Notes under the pieces: model-generated
The model's input: only the letters and a program-made list of their open reading frames with translations
Told to the model about the DNA's origin: nothing
The model's database searches: none
Made by a program: the position numbers and the translations under genes
Shown: positions 13,437 to 22,100 of the stretch, piece after piece
Layout: each line of letters opens with the position of its first letter
Position numbering within the stretch: the first letter of the stretch is position 1
From: Acidimicrobiia bacterium
Lineage (GTDB): Bacteria > Actinomycetota > Acidimicrobiia > IMCC26256 > JAMXLJ01
Reading direction: 5' to 3'
Assembly: GCA_024281095.1 (NCBI GenBank)
Contig: JAMXLJ010000172.1
Coordinates: 1-64,000 of the forward strand
Length of the DNA stretch: 64,000 nucleotides

Positions 13437-14623
13437 CTTCGCGGCCGCGCGTTCTCGTGTTGACGACGACGTTCCCAACCGTCGCCGGTGACGCGACACC
13501 GGGTTTCGTGCTCGACCTCACCGACGCGATGACCGACGAGTACGAGTTCACGGTACTCACGCCGCGCGTGCCGGGTTCCGTGCCGCGATCGCGGATCGGT
13601 CCGATCGAGGTCGTGCGCTTCCCCTACTTCCCGCGGCGCTGGGAGGGTGTCGCGGATGGCGCGACATTGCCGAACCTCCACGCCGAGCCGCGGCGCGTCG
13701 TGGAGATCCCGTCGTTGATGACGCTCTTCATGGTCCACGCGTGGCGCCTCCACCGCGCCCTACATCCTGACCTCGTGCACGCGCACTGGCTCCTGCCGTG
13801 CGGGATGTTCGGCGCCGCGCTGTGCGAGCATTCCGGTGTTCCGCTCATCGGCACCGCGCACGGCGTCGACGTGTTCGCCTGGCGCCGGCAGCCGTTCACC
13901 GCGATGCGACGCGCGGTCGTGCGGCGCGCGCACGCGATCGGCGTCGGCACCGAGGAGATGTACGACGAGATCGCGGCGCTCGGCGGGCGGCCATGGCTGG
14001 CACCAATGGGCGTCGACGTGGCGCGTGTGCGGCGCGACGTCGGGGAACGCAACAGCACCAAGGGACAGTTCTTGTTCGTCGGCCGGCTGGCCGAGAAGAA
14101 GGGCGCGGCAGTGCTCGTTCGCGCGCTCGCGGCGGTGCCGGGCGCCACGCTCGTCGTCGTGGGCGACGGGCCCGACCGCGCGATGCTCGCTGCGTTGACC
14201 CGCGAGCTCCGGCTCGACGACCGGGTCCGGTTCCTCGGCGCCCAGGGTCGTGTCGAGGTCGCGCGCCAGCTGCGCGAGGCGTACGCGCTGGTGGTGCCGT
14301 CACTCGTCGCGGCCGACGGTGACGCCGAGGGAACGTCGGTCGCGCTGTCGGAAGGCGTCGCGGCCGGTGTGCCCGTCATCGCATCGCGCACGGGCGGACC
14401 GGGCGAACGGATCACCGACCGCGTGAACGGCCTGCTGGTCGAGCCCGATGATCCGCAGTCGCTCGCCGAGGCGCTGCGGTGGAGCCTCGACCACCCCGAC
14501 GAGCTGACGCGCTTCGCACAGGAGGCACCGGCCGCGCTGCTGCACGGCTGCACGGTCGACGACACCGCAGCCGCATACAGCGAGATGTACCGGACTGCAC
14601 TGGCGGACCGCCGCAGTGGCTGA
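13433..14623 (+). CDS. Family 4-type glycosyltransferase
   Basis: GTAHGVDVF, FVGRLAEKKGAAVLVRAL, EGTSVALSEGVAAGVPVIASRTGG. Confidence 0.9.
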   Translation: MTSRPRVLVLTTTFPTVAGDATPGFVLDLTDAMTDEYEFTVLTPRVPGSVPRSRIGPIEVVRFPYFPRRWEGVADGATLPNLHAEPRRVVEIPSLMTLFMVHAWRLHRALHPDLVHAHWLLPCGMFGAALCEHSGVPLIGTAHGVDVFAWRRQPFTAMRRAVVRRAHAIGVGTEEMYDEIAALGGRPWLAPMGVDVARVRRDVGERNSTKGQFLFVGRLAEKKGAAVLVRALAAVPGATLVVVGDGPDRAMLAALTRELRLDDRVRFLGAQGRVEVARQLREAYALVVPSLVAADGDAEGTSVALSEGVAAGVPVIASRTGGPGERITDRVNGLLVEPDDPQSLAEALRWSLDHPDELTRFAQEAPAALLHGCTVDDTAAAYSEMYRTALADRRSG

Positions 14624-15272
14624 CGAGCCCGGCCCGCGACTGGGCACCGTCTACCGGGTGGAGCTCTTGCGTCGCCTCGGCGTCGATGGCGCGACCGGCA
14701 CCGTCGTCGACGTCGGTGGCCGTGACGGCCGCTGGCTCGCGCGTATGGGCGGCACGCTCGTCGTCGTGGACCCCGAGCCAGTGCGGGCCGCGGACGCGGT
14801 GTCGTACGTGAACGGTTCGGCCGACGCGCTCCCGTTGCGCGACCACACCGCAGACGTCGTGTACTCGTTGGACGTGATCGAGCACACACCCGACGAGCAC
14901 GCCGCGTTGCGGGAGATGGTGCGCGTGATGCGCCCCGGTGGGCGACTCGTGATCACGACGCCGAGCGACGGCATGCGCGTGTTCCCGGGCCTCTCGCAGT
15001 CGTGGCTCGACGGAAAGTGGGGTCACGACCGCGTGCGCGGCTTTTCCCGCACGCACCTCGAGTCGCTCCTGCGCGCGGAGGGTCTGGACGTCGACGTCCG
15101 TCCGCTCGCGTTTCGGGTATTCCGCACGCTGTACTTCCCACTGCGCGCGCTGTGGGGGATCTCGCATCAGGCGGGCACCGCCGTCGTACGCGCCGTCGCT
15201 GCCGTCGACGCGCGCTTCCCGTGGGGACCCCACGGCGCCCTGCTGGTCGAGGCGCAGTCCCGCCGCCGCTAA
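14616..15272 (+). CDS. SAM-dependent methyltransferase
   Basis: TVVDVGGRDGRWLARMGG, DVVYSLDVIEHTPDEHAALREMVRVMRPGGRL. Confidence 0.88.
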   Translation: MADEPGPRLGTVYRVELLRRLGVDGATGTVVDVGGRDGRWLARMGGTLVVVDPEPVRAADAVSYVNGSADALPLRDHTADVVYSLDVIEHTPDEHAALREMVRVMRPGGRLVITTPSDGMRVFPGLSQSWLDGKWGHDRVRGFSRTHLESLLRAEGLDVDVRPLAFRVFRTLYFPLRALWGISHQAGTAVVRAVAAVDARFPWGPHGALLVEAQSRRR

Positions 15273-15991
15273 TCGACCGCGCGGCGCGCGAACACGAGGA
15301 GCTTCGCGAGCACCGGTGTGCCGTCGTCCTGCAGCCTGTGCGGGCTCTCGACCACGGCAGTTCGCTCGAAGTCGCCGCGATTGACCGCGACCCACGCCGA
15401 CACGTCGCGGTGACGCACGTGTGGCCCGAGGCCTGGGCCGTCGAAGTCGCTCGAATGGATCGCGACGAAACGGCGGCCGGAGTTGAACAGGTGGTGCATG
15501 TGCAGCGCGAAGCGGCGGTCCTCTACGAGATGGAACACCACGTCGAGTGACAGCGCGAGGTCCGCGGTGAAGATACCGGTGCGGTCGACGAAGCACTCCG
15601 GGTCGTACAGGAAGAAGCTCTTCGTGGCGTCACAGCTGAATCGCGCGATGCACCGCTCGATCGCTCCCCGGGCGACGTCGAGGCCCACGTAGCAGGGGTA
15701 CCGGCTCCGCGCGAGCTGACGACCGTCGCCGCAGCCGAACTCGACCACCGACGCAATGCGTTCACGCGCCACGAAGTCGTTGAGGAAGTCGGCCTTGAAC
15801 GACGCCTCCGCCCCTTCGGATCCCGCACCCGACGTGCCGCCCGACGCATACCGGCGCTCCCAGTACGCGCGCGAACCGGGGAAGCGCCGACCCTTGACGG
15901 CCCGGTTCAATCGCCCCGCGAGCGGGGCCAGGGTTCGTGACCTCTCGAGATAGGCCTTGAGGTGCTCGCCCGGTCTGCCCCTAGAGCTCAT
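15269..15991 (-). CDS. Class I SAM-dependent methyltransferase
   Basis: AYWERRYASGGTS, SVVEFGCGDGRQLA, LALSLDVVFHLVED. Confidence 0.82.
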   Translation of the reverse strand: MSSRGRPGEHLKAYLERSRTLAPLAGRLNRAVKGRRFPGSRAYWERRYASGGTSGAGSEGAEASFKADFLNDFVARERIASVVEFGCGDGRQLARSRYPCYVGLDVARGAIERCIARFSCDATKSFFLYDPECFVDRTGIFTADLALSLDVVFHLVEDRRFALHMHHLFNSGRRFVAIHSSDFDGPGLGPHVRHRDVSAWVAVNRGDFERTAVVESPHRLQDDGTPVLAKLLVFARRAVD

Positions 15992-16910
15992 CGGCGAGGG
16001 CAGACGGGCTCCGGGCCGTGTTGCGGAAGTGAACGATCAGCTCCGCGAGCAGTCCGACGCACAGCAGCTGCACGCCCACGAGCACGAGCAGCACACCGGC
16101 GAAGAGGGCGGGGCGGGCGGAGATGCCGTGACCGGACACCTGCGTGTAGAGCAGCCAGCCCAGGATGCCGCTCCCGACGGCGGCAAGCGAGAACCCGACG
16201 CCGCCGAAGAGGTGGAACGGCCGGGCGTTGTACGTGGTGAGGAACTTCACGGTCACGAGGTCGAAGAAGCCGCGCCAGAACCGGGCGGTGCGGAACTTGG
16301 ACTCGCCGTTCAGGCGGGCCCGGTGGTGCACGTCGATCTCGCCGACACGGAAGCCGTTCCAGACCGCGAGCACAGGGATGTAGCGGTGCAACTCGCCGTA
16401 CAGGTCGAGCGAGTCGACCACTTCTCGCGTCATGGCCTTGAGCCCGCTGTTGAAGTCGCGGCCCGGGACGCCGGTCACGCGGGCGGTCATGGCGTTGTAA
16501 AGCCTCGACGTGCTGCGCTTGACCACGCGGTCGTGCCGGTCGGCGCGCCGACCCGTGACGAGGTCGAGACCGCCGTCGAGCGCCTCGAGGAGAGCCGGGA
16601 TCGCGGCCGGGTCGTCCTGCCCGTCGGCGTCCATCATGACAATGCGATCACCACCGGCCTCGCGGAGACCCACTTGGAGCGCGGCCGACTTGCCGACGTG
16701 ACGCCGGATCCGAAGGGCCCGAACGCACTCCGTGTCGGCCGCGAGCCGGGTCGCGACCGAGCGCGTCCCGTCGGTACTGCCGTCGTCGACGATGAGCACT
16801 TCGAACTTGAGCGCGCTCGGAGTGAGACAGTCGATGACCTCGGCCACGACGGCCGGGAGATTGTCAGCCTCGTTGTGAGCCGGGAGGACGACCGACAGGT
16901 CGGGATGCAC
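15981..16910 (-). CDS. Glycosyltransferase family 2 (polyprenyl-phosphate glycosyltransferase-like)
   Basis: LSVVLPAHNEADNLPAVV, VDDGSTDGT, DADGQDDPAAIP, two C-terminal TM segments. Confidence 0.9.
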   Translation of the reverse strand: MHPDLSVVLPAHNEADNLPAVVAEVIDCLTPSALKFEVLIVDDGSTDGTRSVATRLAADTECVRALRIRRHVGKSAALQVGLREAGGDRIVMMDADGQDDPAAIPALLEALDGGLDLVTGRRADRHDRVVKRSTSRLYNAMTARVTGVPGRDFNSGLKAMTREVVDSLDLYGELHRYIPVLAVWNGFRVGEIDVHHRARLNGESKFRTARFWRGFFDLVTVKFLTTYNARPFHLFGGVGFSLAAVGSGILGWLLYTQVSGHGISARPALFAGVLLVLVGVQLLCVGLLAELIVHFRNTARSPSALADEL

Positions 16911-16985
16911 GGCGCGAGCGTACCGGCCGGCCCCTGCAGGTCGTGGACATCACCTACCGGCGTGACCGTGCGCTGCGCGCGCGCC

Positions 16986-19454
16986 TCAGCCCGACGTGCA
17001 GTCGGCCGGCCGCGCCGGCCCGGTCTCGACCCGGCACATCGCGTCGTGCAACGCGGGTGCGCGCACCGTGAGGTTGACGACCTGGATCACGAGGTGGCGC
17101 GGGTCGGTCGGCACCAGCGTGCGCGGAACGCTGGAATCGAACCGCACGGTGGTCCGACCGGGACGAAGTCGCAGCACGGTCTGCCAGGCGGTTCCGCCGG
17201 GTTGCACAGGCAGGGTCTGCGCATAGCCGGGCCCGGCGACGTGGACGGTCCCGGTCTGGCCCATGAGCGTCGCACCGATCGCGACCTGTTGGTCGCGGTC
17301 GGACGGATTGTCCAGCTCGAGCTGCGCACGGTCGGCCGCCCAGCGCCAACGGTTCGTGCCGTCCTGCTCCGCGTACGAGAAACCGTCGCCGTATTGCGGC
17401 GTGACGGGGTTGAGCGCGGCGTCGCGCAGCGCAGCGCGATCACCTGCGGTGAAGCGCGCCTGTTCGAGGTCGCGCAACGGTTGCAGGTCGTAGTAGACGA
17501 GCCGGCCGTCGCTGCTCGTCAGCATGGGCTGCCCGAGTACCGCGCTGACCGCCTGCTCGAAGGGGGACACGACCGTGACGGCCCCCGGAACCGCGTACGC
17601 GTCGCGGTTGATGTACACGCCGTGGAAACCGATCGCGGTGAGGCTCGCGAGCGCGGTGTCGGGCGGCAGTTGGTCGAGCGCAAGCTGCCAGTCAGCTTCG
17701 TCGCGTCCCTTCATTGCGCCGTAGCTCCAGCGCAGATGCGTCGTATGGAGGTAGCCGATGAACTGCTCGTAATCCTGCAGCTTCCCGACCGGCGGCGACT
17801 CGGGAAAACGAACGACCGGGTACTCGAACACCATCGCACCGCGCGGCAACCGCTGTTCGAGCGTGCGGAAGAAGGACTCGTCGATGTTGTAACGCTGCGC
17901 AATGGCCTTGTAGTTCGGAGCATCCTTGCTCGTGGTCTGGTCGAACACACCGACGGCGAGCACCGCGACGACGATCGCGACGATGACACCCGTTGCAACG
18001 CCGCGCGCACGAAGGCGGCGGAAGAGCAGGTCGAGGAGGAGCGCCGTGGTGACGAGGCCGAAGAACGCGATGAACAGAACGATGCGGTTCCACGTGCGCA
18101 GGGTCGTGAGCCCTGCCAGTGCCATGAGGTACGACACGCCGCCCGCGACCGCGAAGACGATCGCGACGATGCTCAGCACGCCGAACCGGGCGATCAACGG
18201 TTCGATGCGGCCCCAGCCTCCACTGGTCGGCGAGCGGTCGCGGACGCTGCTGCGCCGGCGCAAACCGGCCCAGAGAAGGGCACCGACGCCGACGACGAGG
18301 CCGACGGCCGCGACCGCTCCGAGGGCCTCGCCGTTCTCGCCGCCCATGAGGCTCTGGGTGCGGGCGGTCGACCGCAGGTGGGCGAGCGCCGGAATCCGGT
18401 GGTTCTCCGTCGGCAGGACGAGCTGACTGATGGAGAGGGCATACGTGTCGACACCCTGGAGGCTGCGCTGGAGCGCATCAGGGTTCCCCCCGTGCTTGTA
18501 CCGGTAGTAGAGGTACGGCGCGTTGTTGGCGACGAGCGACAACCCGACCGTGCCCACGAGCGCCCCCGCGACGAAGAGCGCGCGCCGGTCACGGTTGCCG
18601 ACGGCGAGCACCACGCCCACAGCCGCGATGAGACAGCACGCGAAGATGCTGTTCTGCGTGTCGCTCGCGCCGAGCAGCACGCACACCCCGAACGCGAACA
18701 TCCACCGCCATCGCCGTACGGAACGCGCGCTGCGGTGGCCTTCGACCTTGAAGAACCGGGTTCGATAGTCGATGGTCCAGAGGATCACGAGCACGACCAG
18801 CGGAACGATGTAATACCCGGACCGCGAAAGGTGTTGGATGCCGTGCGCGGCGTGATACGGAAGGAAGGAGTACAGAACCCCTACGACCAACGCGGGGCCG
18901 CGTCCGAGCTTGAGGTGACGCGCGACGTAGTAGGCGCTCACGCCGACGAGCAGATACGTGAGCAGGAACGTGATGTTCTGTGCGGCCCCGTACGTCGACG
19001 TGAAGAAGCTGACGAGCTTCAGCAGTGCGAAGTGAATGTTCTCGCCGCCGGCCGGATAGTCGTACAGGGTCCCCGAGAACGGCGCGCCGGTGCGGGGGTT
19101 GTGCAGCAGCCACCCGTTGTCGCGGATGCTCTTCGCGATGACGTCGCTGAAGAGACCGTCGCCGGAGTAGGCGCCGGGAATGTTCAGGTGCATGTGCCAG
19201 AGCCGGTACACGATGGCGACGGCGGTGGCGATGACGGCCACGACGACGATCGTCTCCAGGACGGGCCGGACGTCGCGGGGAAATCCGTAGACGTCAGCGC
19301 CGGGGGCCTCCGAGAGAGAGTCGTGGGGATCGGGCCGGGCGGCGAACGGCCCGAAACGGCGGTGGCCGCCGTTGGAACGCGCCGCTGCGGGACGCGGTGC
19401 GCGAGTCAGTGGAGGCACGGGTGCCCCTGGTCCGTGCTCGCCGGGCATCGTCAC
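16986..19454 (-). CDS. Large integral membrane protein, GT-C/YfhO-like
   Basis: 822 aa, many TM segments, large C-terminal soluble domain; lies among glycosyltransferases. Confidence 0.7.
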   Translation of the reverse strand: MTMPGEHGPGAPVPPLTRAPRPAAARSNGGHRRFGPFAARPDPHDSLSEAPGADVYGFPRDVRPVLETIVVVAVIATAVAIVYRLWHMHLNIPGAYSGDGLFSDVIAKSIRDNGWLLHNPRTGAPFSGTLYDYPAGGENIHFALLKLVSFFTSTYGAAQNITFLLTYLLVGVSAYYVARHLKLGRGPALVVGVLYSFLPYHAAHGIQHLSRSGYYIVPLVVLVILWTIDYRTRFFKVEGHRSARSVRRWRWMFAFGVCVLLGASDTQNSIFACCLIAAVGVVLAVGNRDRRALFVAGALVGTVGLSLVANNAPYLYYRYKHGGNPDALQRSLQGVDTYALSISQLVLPTENHRIPALAHLRSTARTQSLMGGENGEALGAVAAVGLVVGVGALLWAGLRRRSSVRDRSPTSGGWGRIEPLIARFGVLSIVAIVFAVAGGVSYLMALAGLTTLRTWNRIVLFIAFFGLVTTALLLDLLFRRLRARGVATGVIVAIVVAVLAVGVFDQTTSKDAPNYKAIAQRYNIDESFFRTLEQRLPRGAMVFEYPVVRFPESPPVGKLQDYEQFIGYLHTTHLRWSYGAMKGRDEADWQLALDQLPPDTALASLTAIGFHGVYINRDAYAVPGAVTVVSPFEQAVSAVLGQPMLTSSDGRLVYYDLQPLRDLEQARFTAGDRAALRDAALNPVTPQYGDGFSYAEQDGTNRWRWAADRAQLELDNPSDRDQQVAIGATLMGQTGTVHVAGPGYAQTLPVQPGGTAWQTVLRLRPGRTTVRFDSSVPRTLVPTDPRHLVIQVVNLTVRAPALHDAMCRVETGPARPADCTSG

Positions 19455-19488
19455 GTCAGACTACCGGCTGGTCCGGCGTGCCCTGTGG

Positions 19489-20361
19489 TCAAGGATTGAG
19501 CACCGCGCGCGCGACGAGGTCGGTGCCGAACCCGGTGAGGATCGCGAGATACAGCAGCCCGGTCGCGGCCATCACCGCGGAGTACGAGCGTTCCCGCAGT
19601 GCCAGCCACGTCACTGCGAGCAGCGCGATGGTCGAGATCGCGCACACGACCCAGATCCAGCCGAGAAGGCCGCCGTACCCGTCGTCGATCACGCCTGTGA
19701 AGACCTGCGTCATGCCGTGCGGCCACACGTAGAGCAGGACTTCGAACGGCCAGACGCAGGCCGCGAGTCGGACGAGCTCCTTGATCGGCTCACGCGACAG
19801 GCCGGGCTGCACGAGATACCAATGGCCGAGGAGCATGGCGTCGCTGATCACACCGAGGAAGGCGGCGCCCACGACGAGGCGCGCCAGCGTGAGCCCGTAG
19901 GGGCCACCGTCCGCGGCCGCGGCCCCCACGAGCGCGGCGAAGCCCACGACCGCGGCGGCGAGGTCGAGCGCGGGCGGGAACTCCTTGACCGCCTCTGGCG
20001 CGCGGGACGGCGGCGGCGCGCCGCCGCCGCGTCCTGTCATCGCCGCGACACGCGCGACGCGGCGTTCGCGAAGCGCGCGCTGCCCGCTGACGCCGGCCCG
20101 ACGGCGAACCACCGAGACCGCGAGCGCGACCGCGGCGCAGAGGACGAGGACGGCGGCTCCCGCGTTCTCGACGACCGCACCAGCGCCGTGACGGTGTGCC
20201 GCGATACCGGCAGCCACCGAGCCCGCGCCGATCACGCCGTAGGTGATGCGCAACAACCACCCGTACCCGAGCCCGACGACACGGCCGCGCGTCGTCACCC
20301 AGAGGAAGAAGAGGCCTCCGGCCGCCCACTGCAACAGGAACGTCGAGACTTCGAGGTGCAC
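19489..20361 (-). CDS. Polytopic membrane protein of unknown function
   Basis: GTG start VHLEVSTFLLQWAAGG; several hydrophobic segments. Confidence 0.7.
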   Translation of the reverse strand: MHLEVSTFLLQWAAGGLFFLWVTTRGRVVGLGYGWLLRITYGVIGAGSVAAGIAAHRHGAGAVVENAGAAVLVLCAAVALAVSVVRRRAGVSGQRALRERRVARVAAMTGRGGGAPPPSRAPEAVKEFPPALDLAAAVVGFAALVGAAAADGGPYGLTLARLVVGAAFLGVISDAMLLGHWYLVQPGLSREPIKELVRLAACVWPFEVLLYVWPHGMTQVFTGVIDDGYGGLLGWIWVVCAISTIALLAVTWLALRERSYSAVMAATGLLYLAILTGFGTDLVARAVLNP

Positions 20362-20369
20362 GGATGGGC

Positions 20370-21455
20370 TCAGCCGACCACCGCGAGATCGCGGGGAGCG
20401 TGGTTCAAGCGCTCGGGGCCGTCGGCGGTGGCGACCACGATGTCCTCGAGGCGGAGCCCGAATCGATTCGGCAGGTAGATGCCGGGCTCGACGCTGAACG
20501 CGTGACCGGGCTGCAGCGGGAGATCGTTGCCGGCTACGAGATACGGGTCTTCGTGCGCGTCGACACCGATGCCGTGACCGGTGCGGTGGATGAACCGGTC
20601 GCCGAAACCGGCCGCGGCGATGACGGACCGCGCGACGCGATCCACCTCGGCGCACGCGACACCGACCTGCGCCGCCTGCACCGCGCGCTCCTGTGCCTCC
20701 ATGAGCACCGCGTACGTGTCGCGCACTTCGCCGACCGGCTCGCCGACGGCGTACATGCGTGTGATGTCGGAGCAGTACCCGGCCATCGTGCCGCCGAAGT
20801 CGCACAGCACGACGTCACCCTCGGCAATGCGGCGATCACCCGCGTCGTGGTGAGGTGACGCGCCGTTGGGGCCCGCCGCGACGATCGCGAAGTTGGCCCG
20901 CTCGTGGCCGAGAGCGAGCATGCGCTCGATGATCTCTCGTGACACCTCGGCCTCCGTTCGGCCCGCGAACGGACGCTCGCGCATCGCGACCGCGACCTCG
21001 TCGACCGCGTGGGCCGCACTCGCGAGCGCGTCGATCTCGGCGGCGTCCTTCACCATCCGCAACGGCGCCGTGATTTCCGCGCCGCGGTGCCACTGGAGCG
21101 CGGGCCGCTCGCGCTGCAGCTCCAACACGAACCGGGCCCAGGTCTGGTCGCCCACGGCGACCGTGCGCGCGCTCGACGGGATCAGCCCGGCGACGATCCC
21201 TACCGGATCCTCCGTCTCCTCCCACGCACGCAGCGAGAACACCTCGGGCTCCTCGCGGACCCGTGGGGCCTCGAGGCGCGCTACGACGAGGGTTGCAGTT
21301 GCTTCGCGCGGCACGACGAGCATCGTGAGGCGCTCGAGCGGCATCGCCTCGTAGCCCGTGAGCCACGGGAGGTCTGCACCGACCGACAGCAACAACGTGT
21401 CGACGTGCAGCTCGTCCATCCGTGCCCGGACCCGCGCAAGGCGTTCACCATGCAT
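20370..21455 (-). CDS. Xaa-Pro aminopeptidase / M24 metallopeptidase
   Basis: VVLCDFGGTMAGYCSDITRM, HRTGHGIGVDAHEDPY, FSVEPGIYLP metal-site motifs. Confidence 0.93.
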   Translation of the reverse strand: MHGERLARVRARMDELHVDTLLLSVGADLPWLTGYEAMPLERLTMLVVPREATATLVVARLEAPRVREEPEVFSLRAWEETEDPVGIVAGLIPSSARTVAVGDQTWARFVLELQRERPALQWHRGAEITAPLRMVKDAAEIDALASAAHAVDEVAVAMRERPFAGRTEAEVSREIIERMLALGHERANFAIVAAGPNGASPHHDAGDRRIAEGDVVLCDFGGTMAGYCSDITRMYAVGEPVGEVRDTYAVLMEAQERAVQAAQVGVACAEVDRVARSVIAAAGFGDRFIHRTGHGIGVDAHEDPYLVAGNDLPLQPGHAFSVEPGIYLPNRFGLRLEDIVVATADGPERLNHAPRDLAVVG

Positions 21456-21506
21456 GCAATGCAGCGTAGAACCCGCGCCCGCCGGGGCCGTCACGGATCC
21501 CGCTCG

Positions 21507-22046
21507 TCAGAGGAGCCCGGGGAGCCCGTCGATGCTCTCGGCGTTCTTCTCCGCGTGGTACGCGGCCACGCCGGCCGGGCCCTTCCGGTCCGCCCACTCG
21601 ACGAGGGTCGGGCGCTCGCCGCGATAGTCCATCAACGGCACTGCGTAACCGCACGACGTCGAGATCCGCTCGACCGCCACGCGGATCACCGAGCGCGAGC
21701 CCGGATACGCCGGCACCTCCTCGAGGACCGCCGCGGCGCGTGGATCGTCGAGCGCGAGGACATCGCCGTGTCCGTGCACGCGCACGATCCGTGGCGGGCC
21801 CTCGAACGCGCAGAACATCACGACGACGCGGCCGTTCTCGCGCAGGTGCGACACCGTCTCGATGCCGCTGCCGGTGAGGTCGAGCCACGCGACGGTGTGA
21901 TCATCGATCACGCGGAAGGTGTCGAGACCCTTGGGCGAGACGTTGACATGACCGTCGGCGCCCGACGGTGCGGTGCCGACGAAGAACACGTGTTGCCGCG
22001 CGATGAACGACGCGAGCTCGCCGGTGATCAGGTCATGGGTGCGCGC
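21507..22046 (-). CDS. Pyridoxamine 5'-phosphate oxidase family protein
   Basis: HVNVSPKGLDTFRVIDDHTVAWLDLTGSGIET and NGRVVVMFCAFEGPPRIVRVHGHG. Confidence 0.88.
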   Translation of the reverse strand, partial: ARTHDLITGELASFIARQHVFFVGTAPSGADGHVNVSPKGLDTFRVIDDHTVAWLDLTGSGIETVSHLRENGRVVVMFCAFEGPPRIVRVHGHGDVLALDDPRAAAVLEEVPAYPGSRSVIRVAVERISTSCGYAVPLMDYRGERPTLVEWADRKGPAGVAAYHAEKNAESIDGLPGLL

Positions 22047-22100
22047 CATCGGGCAAGCGTATGAGACGGTCCCGGGCAACCGGGCTCGAATATCGAGCGC

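Noticed and set aside
17140-17160. tRNA T-arm-like string ggaatcgaacc
   Set aside because: Lies inside the coding region of 16986..19454 and no cloverleaf can be drawn
15957-19499. 1180-aa plus-strand ORF
   Set aside because: Antisense shadow of the GT2 and membrane-protein genes; Arg/His/Glu/Asp-rich composition typical of GC-rich opposite-strand frames, no domain motif
22084-22098. GCTCGA-ATA-TCGAGC palindrome between the PNPOx-family start and the LipBA stop
   Set aside because: Short; could be a weak operator or terminator but nothing supports a specific role
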